From NCBI RefSeq assembly GCF_019041915.1, contig NZ_JAHPYF010000001.1, positions 62,001 to 126,000 of the forward strand: a stretch of 64,000 bases of DNA. Direction: 5' to 3'. Source of the DNA: Collinsella sp. MSK.8.10. GTDB lineage: Bacteria; Actinomycetota; Coriobacteriia; Coriobacteriales; Coriobacteriaceae. The translations under genes were made by a program, and so were the position numbers. The notes below the pieces were generated by a model. That model worked only from the letters and a program-made list of their open reading frames with translations, was not told the origin of the DNA and searched no databases. The number at the start of each line of letters is the position of its first letter. Positions within the stretch are counted from its first letter, which is position 1. Positions 25,354-34,812 of the stretch are shown here, in pieces.

Positions 25354-25773
25354 CTAGACGAGTTTGCCTAAGCAGTGATCAATCATGTGTTGAATCATTT
25401 GAGCCTCGAAGCCCACAAAGTCCTGCTTGCGCTCGCGCATCTTGCCGTCGACGATCACGTCAAAGGCAACCTTGCACTTGATGTAGCGCGTGGACTTGGT
25501 GATCTCCTCGTGCGTCAGGCAGCTCTCCTCCATCTTGCTGGCGCCCAGGCCAAACACCAGACGGGGGTTGTAGAGCACGTGGGGCTCGCCGGCGTCGTCC
25601 AGATAGACGCAGACCTTCTTGGTAACGCCAATCTGGTTAGCGGCAAGGCAGCCGGCATCGTCGAGCGACTTGATGGTATCGATCAGGTCCTGTGCCACCG
25701 ACTCGTCCTCGACGGTCGCGACCTCGCAACGCTGAGACAGAATAGCCTCGTCGTGGCAGAGCTCTTTAATCAT
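25354..25773 (-). CDS. Peptide deformylase-like protein with altered motif 3 (Glu to Met)
   Basis: 139 residues from ATG 25773 (GGAGG 5 nt upstream). It aligns with the deformylase fold: motif 1 is CLAANQIG, motif 2 is ESCLTH with the metal Cys, and motif 3 is QHMIDH. Both metal His remain, but the catalytic Glu of HExxH is Met (codon ATG in CAC ATG ATT GAT CAC). In known deformylases loss of this Glu abolishes activity, so this paralogue is probably inactive or has another role such as peptide binding. Motif 1 keeps the Gln that the 11413 paralogue has lost. It has its own terminator. Confidence 0.8.
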   Translation of the reverse strand: MIKELCHDEAILSQRCEVATVEDESVAQDLIDTIKSLDDAGCLAANQIGVTKKVCVYLDDAGEPHVLYNPRLVFGLGASKMEESCLTHEEITKSTRYIKCKVAFDVIVDGKMRERKQDFVGFEAQMIQHMIDHCLGKLV

Positions 25774-25966
25774 ACGTTCCTCCATAGGGGTCGTTGTAAC
25801 TGCTTAAGTATACGGTACCTACACATTTTCATACGGAAAATACCGCCCGTCCGCTACAAAGCGCCGAACATCAACATGTGAGGAACAGCAAGGTTGTAAA
25901 GGCGATATAGTGAGTGAGTTCGTGTCAATCGGCCTAAACTCGGGGCCGAACAAGGAAAGGGTATAC

Positions 25967-27280
25967 ATGGACGAACTATTTCACGTCAGCGAGCGCAAGT
26001 CCACAATCGGGACTGAACTTCGCGCTGGACTGACAACGTTCCTGGCGATGGCCTACATCATTGCCGTCAACCCCGCGGTGCTCTCGGGCGCCGGCATCGA
26101 TGCGGGAGCGCTCGCCTGCGCCACTTGCCTGGGCGCCGGCATCATGACCATCTGCATGGGCGTCTTCGCCAACCGCCCGCTCGCCTGCGCGTCGGGCCTG
26201 GGCATCAACGCCATGATCGCGGGCATCGCCACCACCATGTGCGGCGGTGACTGGCACGTAGCCATGAGCGTTATCTTCCTCGAGGGTATCGTCATCTTGC
26301 TGCTCGTCCTTTGCGGCCTGCGCGAGGCCATCATGGATGCCATCCCTGTGGTCCTGCGCCACGCCATCTCGGTTGGCTTGGGTCTGTTCATCGCCATGAT
26401 CGGCCTGTGCGACGCCGGCATCATCACCGCTGGCGCCGGTACGCTCGTCGGCCTGGGCGACATCGCCTCCCCCACCTTTATCGTCGGCATCATCTCCATC
26501 GTCGTGACGGTTGCCCTGGCTTCCCGCAACGTGCCGGGCTCGCTGCTCATCGGCATCATCGTCGCCGTTATCGCCGGTATCCCGCTGGGCGTCACCCATG
26601 CGCCCGAGGGCCTTATCGCCCCGCTCAACTTCTCGACCTTTGGCGCCCCGTTTGCCAGCACCGCCGATGGCAACATGGCCATCGTGAAGGTTCTGACCGA
26701 CCCGATGCTGCTCGTCGTCGCCTTCTCGCTGCTCATGAGTGACTTCTTCGACACCATGGGCACCGCGATGGCCGTCGCCAAGCAGGGCGAGTTCCTGACC
26801 GAGGACGGCAATGTCGAGGACATCCGTCCCATCCTGGTCGTCGACTCCGTGGCTGCTGCTGCCGGTGGCTTTATGGGCGTCTCCTCCATTACCACCTTCG
26901 TCGAGTCTACCTCTGGCGCTGCCGACGGTGGCCGCACGGGCCTCACCTCCGTCACCACCGGCGTGCTGTTCATTCTCGCCGCGTTCTTCTCCCCCATCGT
27001 CACCATCGTCTCCAGTGCCGCCACCTGCGGTGCTCTGGTCTACGTCGGCTACCTCATGATGAGCGAGGCCTCCGAGATCGACTGGTCCGATGTGTCGCAG
27101 GGTTTCCCGGCGTTCATGATTGTCGCCGGCGTGCCCTTTACCTACTCCATCTCTGCCGGCATTGGCCTAGGCTTTATCGCCTACGTGATCGTCGCGCTCT
27201 TTAAGGGCGAGGCCTCCAAGATCAAGCCGCTCATGTGGATCGCAGCCCTCGCCTTCCTCGTCTACTTCTTTGTAGCGTAG
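25967..27280 (+). CDS. NCS2 (AzgA-type) purine permease
   Basis: A membrane proton symporter for hypoxanthine, guanine or adenine. It has 437 residues and about twelve hydrophobic segments. Family motifs are AGLTTFLAMAYIIAVNPAVLS near the start, CASGLGINAMIA, SLLMSDFFDTMGTAMAVA and SSITTFVESTSGAADGGRTGLTSVTTG, the last being the substrate-site helix 10 region. The start at 25967 (MDELFHVSERKST) follows GGAAAGGG; an upstream in-frame start is less likely. A terminator follows at 27307. It differs in subfamily from the uracil permease at 30204. Confidence 0.92.
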   Translation: MDELFHVSERKSTIGTELRAGLTTFLAMAYIIAVNPAVLSGAGIDAGALACATCLGAGIMTICMGVFANRPLACASGLGINAMIAGIATTMCGGDWHVAMSVIFLEGIVILLLVLCGLREAIMDAIPVVLRHAISVGLGLFIAMIGLCDAGIITAGAGTLVGLGDIASPTFIVGIISIVVTVALASRNVPGSLLIGIIVAVIAGIPLGVTHAPEGLIAPLNFSTFGAPFASTADGNMAIVKVLTDPMLLVVAFSLLMSDFFDTMGTAMAVAKQGEFLTEDGNVEDIRPILVVDSVAAAAGGFMGVSSITTFVESTSGAADGGRTGLTSVTTGVLFILAAFFSPIVTIVSSAATCGALVYVGYLMMSEASEIDWSDVSQGFPAFMIVAGVPFTYSISAGIGLGFIAYVIVALFKGEASKIKPLMWIAALAFLVYFFVA

Positions 27281-27306
27281 CGGCAAAGCTGCCAAAGCAG
27301 AACACC

Positions 27307-27346
27307 AAAGCGCGGAATCGCATCGAGCGGCTCCGCGCTTTTCTTT
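27307..27346 (+). terminator. Terminator of the purine permease gene
   Basis: AAAGCGCGGA and TCCGCGCTTT form a 10-bp stem followed by TCTTTT. Confidence 0.9.
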
Positions 27347-27487
27347 TAAAGCCAGGCAACGCACGGACGCGCGATGTATTGCTTCCCGAGTTTTGGACAT
27401 TTTGCCCTCCAAACGGCACTACCGCCGGCTACATCCTGCAGATATGCTGGGCGTAGTCGCATAGGCCCTATGAGGATGGGAGTAACC

Positions 27488-29269
27488 ATGGCCGCCTTGT
27501 TCACGACCCCCAAGCGCAATGACAAAACCTCTGGAGCCCATTTTGTCGAGCCCGACGTGCGCCGTCGCACGCTGCTCGCACACGGCAGCTGGCGCCGCGT
27601 GACACGCCGCATCGTCGTGGGCGCCGTGTGCGCGCTCACGGCAAGCTCGCTGCTCATGCCGAGCGTCTCGCTCGCAGCGGAATGGGTCAAGGTCGGCGGC
27701 AACAAGTACAACACCGCGGCGAGCGACGAGGCCGGTACGTGGTCGTGGGACGGCGCCGACGACTTGAAGCTCAACAACTATAACGGCGGCGAGATCCAGG
27801 CCGCAGGCAAGCTCAACGTGAATTACTCGGGAACCAACATCGTCACTGCCGAATGGATCGAAAGCATCAACGTTTCTCATGGCACTAACGAGAATGCCGA
27901 GCTCAATATCCAAGGCGACGAGGGCGGCACGCTCAGCGTGACATCTACTGAGGACGCTATCCTCTCCACGGGTAATATCAACATCGACGGAGCCGGATCC
28001 GTCAACGCCACGAGCACTGGGTTTGATGCCATCAATGCCGGAGGTGATCTCGCTATCAAAGGTTCGGGCAACGTCAACGCCACGGGTACATCGGATGGCA
28101 TCAGGGCAAACGGCAATATCACGATTGACGACAGCGGAGCCGTCACCGCCAGGGCTACCAAGGACAAGGGTATTGGAGCCGACAAGAACCTCACCATCAA
28201 GGGTGGCGGGACGGTCGAGGCAAGCTCAGCCGATGGTGAGGCCCTTTGGAGCGGCGGCAATATCAACATCTCGGACGGCAGCCAGGTCAAGGCAAGCTCC
28301 GAGGGATATCATGCCGTCGACACTGAGGGCAGTCTCGCGGTCACGAACGCCTCCCTTGACGCAAGCGGTGTTGAATATGGCGTCTATGCCCACAAGGGCA
28401 TTACGCTCGATCACGCGACCGTGACGGTCCGTACCAGCGCGAACGGCGGCCAGGCCATCGCCCTCATCACTGACGGGGGCGACATCGACATCAAGAACGG
28501 CTCCACCGTGGACGCGTTTGCGGAAGGCGAGGTTTCGGCTGCATTCTCCACCAGAAACAATCGACCCAACGAGAAGGGCGGCCACATCTACATCAGCGAC
28601 TCCGTTGTCAAGGCCATAGCCCGCTATGTCGAGAACGGCGACGGCCCCATCCCCTACAGCGAAAACCAAGATGGCGAGACGAGGCGCGAACCCCAAGGCG
28701 AGAACATCGGCATCATCGCCCAGACCAGCGAGGGCGTCACACCCGCAGTCATCTCGATCATCCGCAGCAAGGTAACGGCCGAAGGAGATACAGCGGCAAT
28801 CTTTGCCCGTGCCATGAGCGCTGACGGCAAGACAATCGGCACCATCAAGATTGAGAACGCCGCCATCCAGACGCCCGAAGGCGGCAAGGTCATTGACTAT
28901 CGCAAGCTCCGTGACGGCATCTACGAGGCAGGCCAAGCCATCGGCACGGGCGACGTCACGGTCGACTCCCTCTATATCAAAGCAGTCGCCAAAAGTACGA
29001 CCATCGCACCTCCCGAGGTAGCCAAGCCGGAAGACCCCAAGCCCGACGAGACCAAGCCCGCAGAAAGCCAGCCCGCGGAGTCCAAGCAGAACCCCAAGCC
29101 TGAGGGCTCAAAGCCGACCAAGGCCGTTGCGGCTTCAACCACGAAAGCCAAGACTACCGGCAAGCTCGCGGCAACCGGCGACGCCTCGAGCGCAGCCATC
29201 GTGGCAGCCGCCCTTGCGGGAACAGCCGCCATCGCCGCAGGCGCCGTGGTGAGCCGCAAGCGTTCTTAG
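27488..29269 (+). CDS. Sortase-anchored surface protein with beta-solenoid-like repeats
   Basis: 593 residues from ATG 27488 (GGGAG before it). It has a long basic N-region (RRVTRRIVV) and a hydrophobic core, with probable cleavage after PSVSLA, i.e. a signal peptide of about 65 residues. Residues about 90-430 hold imperfect repeats of about 20-22 residues (GNINIDGAGSVNATSTGFDAI, GDLAIKGSGNVNATGTSDGI, GNITIDDSGAVTARATKDKGI), like the Cthe_2159-type carbohydrate-binding beta-solenoid. A Pro/Lys/Glu-rich wall-spanning stretch follows. The C-terminus KLAATGD, a hydrophobic stretch and RKRS is a sortase signal with LAATG in place of LPxTG. It probably adheres to a glycan or host surface; this is inference. 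Confidence 0.8.
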   Translation: MAALFTTPKRNDKTSGAHFVEPDVRRRTLLAHGSWRRVTRRIVVGAVCALTASSLLMPSVSLAAEWVKVGGNKYNTAASDEAGTWSWDGADDLKLNNYNGGEIQAAGKLNVNYSGTNIVTAEWIESINVSHGTNENAELNIQGDEGGTLSVTSTEDAILSTGNINIDGAGSVNATSTGFDAINAGGDLAIKGSGNVNATGTSDGIRANGNITIDDSGAVTARATKDKGIGADKNLTIKGGGTVEASSADGEALWSGGNINISDGSQVKASSEGYHAVDTEGSLAVTNASLDASGVEYGVYAHKGITLDHATVTVRTSANGGQAIALITDGGDIDIKNGSTVDAFAEGEVSAAFSTRNNRPNEKGGHIYISDSVVKAIARYVENGDGPIPYSENQDGETRREPQGENIGIIAQTSEGVTPAVISIIRSKVTAEGDTAAIFARAMSADGKTIGTIKIENAAIQTPEGGKVIDYRKLRDGIYEAGQAIGTGDVTVDSLYIKAVAKSTTIAPPEVAKPEDPKPDETKPAESQPAESKQNPKPEGSKPTKAVAASTTKAKTTGKLAATGDASSAAIVAAALAGTAAIAAGAVVSRKRS

Positions 29270-29326
29270 ACGCCTCTGCGCACACGGCAGCTCCCGCGAA
29301 GGCCCCGAGCCCCAGCACCGTTTAAC

Positions 29327-29366
29327 AACGCCACCGCCGAGCTCCCCTCCGGCGGTGGCGTTTTCC
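29327..29366 (+). terminator. Terminator of the surface protein gene
   Basis: AACGCCACCGCCG and CGGCGGTGGCGTT form a 13-bp stem, followed by TTCC. Confidence 0.9.
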
Positions 29367-29476
29367 ATATGCGTCCGCAGGGGATGCACGAGATTGTCTT
29401 TGGTCTAGCCCAACCGGCATACGCTGGCGTGCGACAATTGGGGCTGCCGATATCACAACACTGAGAGAAGCCCGTC

Positions 29477-30142
29477 ATGGAAGCGCATCAAAAGCAGATA
29501 ACCGTTTATTCGAATCATACGGAAAGCGCGCCTGTCATCTACCTTCCTGTGGTCGTGGGCGACGGCAGCGAGGTTTATAAGTGTTGCCGAGAGCTCGACT
29601 GTCCGCCATTCGCCCTCGTCACCATTGGCGGGCTCGATTGGAATCGCGAGCTGAGCCCCTGGGCATGCGACGGAACCGTACGCGATGCCGAGCCTTTCGG
29701 CGGCCAAGCTGCCGATTTTCTTGATGAGCTGCTGAATCAGATAATCCCCCAGGTCGAGTCGTCGCTTCCTCAGCCGCCCACCTGGCGCGGCATTGCCGGT
29801 TACTCGCTCGCGGGCCTCTTCGCACTCTGGTCCCTCTGGCAAACCGACGCCTTTGACCGCGCCGCGAGCGCATCGGGGTCGCTATGGTTTCCCGACTTTG
29901 TCGACCGTGCCAGCACGGCCCCTTTTGCCAGCAGCCCGCAAGCCGTCTACCTGTCACTCGGCAAAAAGGAAACCAAGACGCCCAACCGCATGATGCGGCA
30001 TGTACTCGACGACACACGCGCGATGGAAGCGTTGCTCGTCGAGCGCGGCATTCCAACAACGCTGGAGCTCAACCCCGGCAATCACTTTGCCCAAACCGAC
30101 TTGCGCATGGCCCGCGGCATACACTGGATACTGACACATTAA
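29477..30142 (+). CDS. Alpha/beta hydrolase, esterase family (Fes/IroE-like)
   Basis: 221 residues, no signal peptide. The nucleophile elbow is GYSLAG, followed by LFALWSLW and the substrate-bed segment ASASGSLWFPDFVDR. The His is probably in NPGNHFAQTD near the C-terminus. The fold plan matches small serine esterases of the esterase D/IroE type. The start at 29477 follows GAGAAG. It stands alone between terminators. Substrate unknown; no siderophore genes are nearby, so an iron role is not supported. Confidence 0.75.
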   Translation: MEAHQKQITVYSNHTESAPVIYLPVVVGDGSEVYKCCRELDCPPFALVTIGGLDWNRELSPWACDGTVRDAEPFGGQAADFLDELLNQIIPQVESSLPQPPTWRGIAGYSLAGLFALWSLWQTDAFDRAASASGSLWFPDFVDRASTAPFASSPQAVYLSLGKKETKTPNRMMRHVLDDTRAMEALLVERGIPTTLELNPGNHFAQTDLRMARGIHWILTH

Positions 30143-30144
30143 AA

Positions 30145-30178
30145 ATGGTGCCCACACGCATATACGCATGGGCACCAT
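30145..30178. terminator. Bidirectional terminator between esterase and uracil permease
   Basis: ATGGTGCCCA (30145-30154) and TGGGCACCAT (30169-30178) make a perfect 10-bp stem. AAAA precedes it, and ATCTTGTTTT follows. Confidence 0.85.
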
Positions 30179-30203
30179 ATCTTGTTTTAGCTGAACGCAG
30201 CTG

Positions 30204-31538
30204 CTACTCAGCAGCCTCCTCAAGCTCGGAGACATCAAACTCAAAGTCGTTACCCGGCAGGATGGCGTTGAGCACGATGCCCACCAGCGAGCCCACGGCA
30301 AGGCCGGAAAGCGAAATCGTCACGCCACCCAACTCCAGCACGATGGCACCGGCGGTGCTGTACGCAATGCCGAGCGAAAGCACGAGCACCAAAGCCGCAA
30401 CCAACACGTTGCGGTTGTTTTGGAAATCGACCTGGTTCTCGATGAGGTTGCGAACGCCCACGGCGCTGATCATGCCGTAGAGCACGAGCGACACTCCGCC
30501 GATTACACACGCCGGTATGGCGGCGATGACCGCGGCGAACTTGGGGCAGAACGAAAGCACAATGGCGCAGCACGCGGCGATGCGAATCACACGCGGGTCG
30601 AACACGCGCGTCAGGGCGAGCACGCCAGTGTTCTCACCATACGTAGTGTTGGCCGGAGCGCCAAAGAGCGAAGCCAGAATCGTGGCAAGACCATCACCGA
30701 GCAGTGTGCGGTGCAGGCCGGGGTCGGCGATGTAGTTACGCTCGCAAGTGGAGCCGATAGCGGAGATATCACCGATATGCTCGATCATGGTCGCAAAGGC
30801 CAGCGGCATGATGGTGATGATGGCCGTCGTGGCAAGACCGCTATCGAACTGCGGCCCAAAGAGCGCAAACACGGTGTTGTCCCACACGATGGGCAGACCG
30901 ACCCACGGAGCGGCGGCAACGCCCGAGAAATCAACCTCGCCGAGCGCAGCCGCAACGGCATAGCTCACCACAACGCCCAGCAAAATCGGCACGATCTTGA
31001 CCATGCCGCGACCCCAAATGTTGCAGATCACGATAACGGCAACGGCAATAACAGCCACAAGCCAATTGGTCTGGCAGTTGGCAATGGCGGAGCTCGCCAG
31101 AATCAAGCCGATGGAAATGACGATGGGGCCCGTCACCACCGGCGGAAAGAAGCGCATGACGCGCTTGGCGCCAAAGGCGCGGAACAGGGCCGCCAGCACC
31201 GGATAGAGCAGACCGGCGCAGGCTACGCCCAGGCAGGCGTAGGGCAAAAGCTCGGTCTCGCCGTTGGGCGCGATTGCGGCATAACCGGCAATAAAGGCAA
31301 ACGATGAGCCCAAAAATGCCGGCACCTTACCGCGCGACAGGAAGTGGAACAGCAGCGTGCCCAAGCCGGCAAACAAAAGCGTTGCCGATACCGAGAGGCC
31401 GGTGAGCACGGGCACCAGCACGGTGGCGCCAAACATGGCAAACAGGTGCTGTAGGCCGAGCAGGAACATGCGCGGGCGGCCGAGCGACGATGCGTCGTAG
31501 ATGGCATCGCTGACGGCGGGCGTCGAGGACTGGGACAT
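30204..31538 (-). CDS. uraA: Uracil permease (NCS2 family)
   Basis: A membrane uracil:H+ symporter of 444 residues with about fourteen hydrophobic segments. Diagnostic stretches are LGLQHLFAMFGATVLVPVLTGLS at the start, FPPVVTGPIVISIGL, ATMIEHIGDISAIGSTC with the substrate Glu, and FGAPANTTYGENTGVLALTRV, the NxTxxxE site helix 10. AAAGGACAT precedes the start. The C-terminus ends in an acidic tail. No PyrR or attenuator structure was recognised in the short leader. Confidence 0.93.
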   Translation of the reverse strand: MSQSSTPAVSDAIYDASSLGRPRMFLLGLQHLFAMFGATVLVPVLTGLSVSATLLFAGLGTLLFHFLSRGKVPAFLGSSFAFIAGYAAIAPNGETELLPYACLGVACAGLLYPVLAALFRAFGAKRVMRFFPPVVTGPIVISIGLILASSAIANCQTNWLVAVIAVAVIVICNIWGRGMVKIVPILLGVVVSYAVAAALGEVDFSGVAAAPWVGLPIVWDNTVFALFGPQFDSGLATTAIITIMPLAFATMIEHIGDISAIGSTCERNYIADPGLHRTLLGDGLATILASLFGAPANTTYGENTGVLALTRVFDPRVIRIAACCAIVLSFCPKFAAVIAAIPACVIGGVSLVLYGMISAVGVRNLIENQVDFQNNRNVLVAALVLVLSLGIAYSTAGAIVLELGGVTISLSGLAVGSLVGIVLNAILPGNDFEFDVSELEEAAE

Positions 31539-31660
31539 GGATGTCCTTTCGAATGGAAGGGCGATCAGGCATATCGGATAACCTGCCCGAACGATACGAT
31601 CCGAACCATTGTACGCGATACACTATGCCTCGCACGCGCCGCCACCTGCAAACACTAGCG

Positions 31661-32794
31661 CTATTTCCAAACGCGCTCGGCAATGCGCTTGACCAGCGCG
31701 ATCTTTGCCCACTGTTCATCCTCGGTCAGTTTGTTGCCGATCTCGCAGCTGGCAAAGCCGCACTGGGGCGACAGGTACAGGTTCTCGAGCGGTACGTACT
31801 TTGCCGCTTCGTGGATGCGCTCGACGATGGCATCCTCGTCCTCGAGCTCTGGCGCCTTGGTGGTCACCAGGCCCAGCACGACCTTCTTGCCGGGAGCGAC
31901 GTACTTGAGCGGCTCAAAGCCACCGGCGCGCGGCGTATCAAACTCAAGATAGAACGCGTCGACATCCTCGCGCGCAAACAGGTACGGCGCAATGGGATCG
32001 TAACCACCCTCGAAGGCATACGTGGAGTGATAGTTGCCGCGGCACACGTGCGTGTTGATGACCAGATCGTCGGGCTTGCCCGCGATAGCGGCATTGTTGA
32101 GTGCCACGCCCAGCTCGCTCACCTTTTGCAGGTCAACCGGGCTCATGCCGGTCTTGGACACAAAGTCGCTATCGCAATAGATGCCCCAGGTGCAGTCATC
32201 AAATTGGATGTTGCGGCAGCCTGCGGCATACAGGTCGGCAATCACGGTGCGATATGCCGCGGCGATGGCATCGGCGAGCTCTTCGTCGGTCTTGTAGACG
32301 GCGCGCAGACTCTCCTGCTGACCATCGCAGCGGTCGAGCGTGACTTCGGAGAACGTCTGAATCGGCGCCGGAATGGTCTGACGCGCGACCTGGCCCTCCC
32401 CCTCAAGCGCCTTGACAAACTTGAAGTGCTCGACGAACGGATGGTTCTCGCCGCTGATGGGACCGGTTACAACAGCGGTGTCGGCGGTAGTCTCCTCATC
32501 GTGGAACATATAGCCCGTACGAGAGGCACGATGCTCGACGCCGTTAAGCCCCCACATAAAGTCGAGATGCCAATAGCTGCGGCGGAACTCGCCATCGGTG
32601 ATCACCTGCAGGCCGGCGGCCTTTTGCTTAGCCACCAAATCGCGAATGGCCTCGTCCTCGACGGCCTTAAGCCCCTCGGCATCAAGCGTGCCTGCTGCAT
32701 AGGCAGCGCGGGCGTCCTTTACGGTCTGCGGACGAAGAAAGCTGCCGACGATATCGGCGCGAAACGGCGCGTTCGGTTGAATCGAAGTGCTCAT
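31661..32794 (-). CDS. MetE C-terminal-domain-like methyltransferase (YxjG/YxjH type)
   Basis: A cobalamin-independent methionine synthase relative that has only the catalytic C-terminal barrel (377 residues; full MetE is about twice as long). Zinc ligands are visible: NTHVCRGN (His, Cys), FYLEFD (Glu) and LSPQCGF (Cys). QFDDCTWGIYC is another conserved strand. Such short forms usually use simple methyl donors such as S-methylmethionine or serve a corrinoid route, so methyl transfer to homocysteine is likely but not proven. The start at 32794 follows AAAGGGAG. A divergent-type control region with a LysR-box palindrome lies upstream, next to a LysR gene on the same strand. Confidence 0.87.
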   Translation of the reverse strand: MSTSIQPNAPFRADIVGSFLRPQTVKDARAAYAAGTLDAEGLKAVEDEAIRDLVAKQKAAGLQVITDGEFRRSYWHLDFMWGLNGVEHRASRTGYMFHDEETTADTAVVTGPISGENHPFVEHFKFVKALEGEGQVARQTIPAPIQTFSEVTLDRCDGQQESLRAVYKTDEELADAIAAAYRTVIADLYAAGCRNIQFDDCTWGIYCDSDFVSKTGMSPVDLQKVSELGVALNNAAIAGKPDDLVINTHVCRGNYHSTYAFEGGYDPIAPYLFAREDVDAFYLEFDTPRAGGFEPLKYVAPGKKVVLGLVTTKAPELEDEDAIVERIHEAAKYVPLENLYLSPQCGFASCEIGNKLTEDEQWAKIALVKRIAERVWK

Positions 32795-32881
32795 AGATAT
32801 CTCCCTTTGCATTGGTTGCTTTACTGGGACACAGTATGAGCGTTCATATGGCCATCGTAAAATATACGTTTATAACAGTTT

Positions 32882-32902
32882 GATATAGATGCTTCCTATA
32901 TC
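32882..32902. promoter_or_regulatory. Candidate LysR box upstream of the MetE-like gene
   Basis: GATATAG and CTATATC are perfect 7-bp arms around a 7-nt spacer, containing the T-N11-A pattern typical of LysR operators. It lies about 90 bp upstream of the MetE-like start and 50 bp beyond the LysR gene end. Confidence 0.55.
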
Positions 32903-32949
32903 AGTCTGGACTGCCATAAAGAGATTTGACCCATGCAGGACGCAGCAGT

Positions 32950-33846
32950 CTAGATGTGCTGACGGATCGCGTCGATATAGGCTTGGCCGTAGCGCGTGAG
33001 CGTCGTGTTCTTGCGTGTGATAATACCGATCTCCATGTACTCGTCCACATCGAGCGGAATTGAGATAATACCGGGACCGTTAAGTTCATGGCTGATCACG
33101 CCCGAACACACCGTGTAACCGTTAAGGCCCATAACTAGGTTGAACAGCGTCGCACGGTCACGCACACGGATATTCTTGCGGCGCTCAAACGTCGAGGTCA
33201 GCTCCTCAGAATAATAAAACGAGTTATAGCTGCCCTGCTCATAGGACAGGAATGGGTAGTCCTCGAGATCTTCGAGTGTCACGCTGGCGTGGTCCGCCAA
33301 TGGATGGTCGGCGCATACAAAGACATGAGGCGCAGCGCAGAAGAGCCCCTCGAATACGAGTTCGTTGGCGGCGAGCATGCGCTCGATAACCTCGCGGTTA
33401 TGCTCGGATAAGTACAGGATGCCCAGTTCGCTTTTCATATGCGCGACGTCCTCGATAATCTCGTGAGTCTGCTCCTCGCGCAGGGTAAAGTCGTAGCGCG
33501 CGGCATCGAACTCGCGGATCACGTCGACAAACGCGTTAACGGCAAAGGAATAATGCTGACAGCTCACACTAAAGTGCGGCACCTGCTCGGACGTGCCTTT
33601 GTACTTGCCCTCGAGCAGGTCGGCCTGGTCGAGCACCTGGCGCGCGTAGCCCAAGAAGGTCTCGCCTTCCTCGGACACAATGACGCCCTTGTTGGTGCGC
33701 TCGAAGATGTGCACGCCCATCTCGTTTTCGAGATCGCGGATCGACGCGGTAATCGAAGGCTGCGACACAAAGAGCCGGCGCGAGGCCTCGGTGATACTGC
33801 CGCATTCGGCAACCTTAACAACATACCTGAGTTGTTGAAGCTTCAT
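32950..33846 (-). CDS. LysR-family regulator, probably of the MetE-like gene
   Basis: 298 residues from ATG 33846 (AGGGAG upstream). The helix-turn-helix is at residues 1-60 (MKLQQLRYVVKVAECGSITEASRRLFVSQPSITASIRDLENEMGVHIFERT), the pattern of CysB/MetR-like regulators with an effector domain (HFSVSCQHYSFAVNAFVDVIREF). It is transcribed toward the MetE-like gene, and the LysR box at 32882 lies between them, so control of methionine or sulfur metabolism is a reasonable inference. It begins only 10 nt after the HAD phosphatase stop, so read-through is possible. Confidence 0.9.
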   Translation of the reverse strand: MKLQQLRYVVKVAECGSITEASRRLFVSQPSITASIRDLENEMGVHIFERTNKGVIVSEEGETFLGYARQVLDQADLLEGKYKGTSEQVPHFSVSCQHYSFAVNAFVDVIREFDAARYDFTLREEQTHEIIEDVAHMKSELGILYLSEHNREVIERMLAANELVFEGLFCAAPHVFVCADHPLADHASVTLEDLEDYPFLSYEQGSYNSFYYSEELTSTFERRKNIRVRDRATLFNLVMGLNGYTVCSGVISHELNGPGIISIPLDVDEYMEIGIITRKNTTLTRYGQAYIDAIRQHI

Positions 33847-33856
33847 GACTTTCTCC

Positions 33857-34765
33857 CTAGACGTTCGTAACGCCAAAACCCGCTGTGTCCATCTGACGCA
33901 TAAACGACGGCATCTCCCCCGTCGCGGCGCAGGCGGCAATCTGATGCAGAGCCCCGGCGACCGTATCATCTGCCGCAGCGCCGATATGCCAGCGCGCGGC
34001 AGCCGTGACGGCCTCGTTGGCATTGGCGACTGCGACGGAGTTGGGAACGGCATCGATCATGGGCAGATCGTTATCGGAATCGCCGAATACGGCCACCTCG
34101 TCGAGCGTCAGGCCCAAAGCGCGCGCCAGCTCCAGCGCAGCGCAACCCTTGTCCCAATCTGCTGGAAGAATGTCGAATAGGCGCACACGATTGTTGGGAA
34201 ACACGAGCGAGAGTTCCGGCACCTCAGCGGCAACGCGCTCGCGTAGCTCAGCGAGCTCCTCACGCGAACGGGCACTCCAGATATTCGCCTTGTATACCGG
34301 GGCATCATCGACAACAGGACGGCACGGGGCCTCCTCGCCTTTGAGCCATGCGTTGCCACCCGACTCCATGGCGCGACCCACACGCTCGGGATCACTCGTC
34401 ACACAATAGGCATCGTTATTCCAAAAGTCATCGCCCAGGCTGTAGACTTTCAGATACGTATCGTCGGTCTCTTGCTCCAAGTAGCCAGCCAAGCGCATCA
34501 GGGCGGCGTTGTCGGTCGCATGCGAGGCCACCACCTCGCCGTCCACAAACATGACCTGGCCGTTGCAGAACGCACCGGTCGAAAAGCACTCGGAACAATT
34601 TTTGAACATCCAGCCCATCGCGGACGGTTGGCGACCCGAAACCGGGCCAAAGTGCAGACCCGCCGCCTGCATGGCATGAATGCCCTCGATGGCGTAGTCG
34701 CTGGCGCCGTCATGCCCGGCCGGAATCAGCGTATCGTCCATATCGGTCAGCACAAGTTTAATCAT
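33857..34765 (-). CDS. Cof-type HAD-superfamily phosphatase
   Basis: 302 residues. HAD motif I is LVLTDMDDTLIPA (nucleophile Asp in DMDDT), motif II is GPVSGRQPS, the motif III Lys is in the DKGCAALELA region, and motif IV is VFGDSDNDLPMIDAV. The Cof-type cap domain lies between. These cytosolic enzymes dephosphorylate sugar phosphates, PLP or FMN; the substrate is not predictable. The start at 34765 (MIKLVLTDMDD) follows GGGGGACC. Confidence 0.9.
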   Translation of the reverse strand: MIKLVLTDMDDTLIPAGHDGASDYAIEGIHAMQAAGLHFGPVSGRQPSAMGWMFKNCSECFSTGAFCNGQVMFVDGEVVASHATDNAALMRLAGYLEQETDDTYLKVYSLGDDFWNNDAYCVTSDPERVGRAMESGGNAWLKGEEAPCRPVVDDAPVYKANIWSARSREELAELRERVAAEVPELSLVFPNNRVRLFDILPADWDKGCAALELARALGLTLDEVAVFGDSDNDLPMIDAVPNSVAVANANEAVTAAARWHIGAAADDTVAGALHQIAACAATGEMPSFMRQMDTAGFGVTNV

Positions 34766-34812
34766 AAGGTCCCCCGTCATTTTCACCGTAACCATTGTAA
34801 CGACCTACCAAT

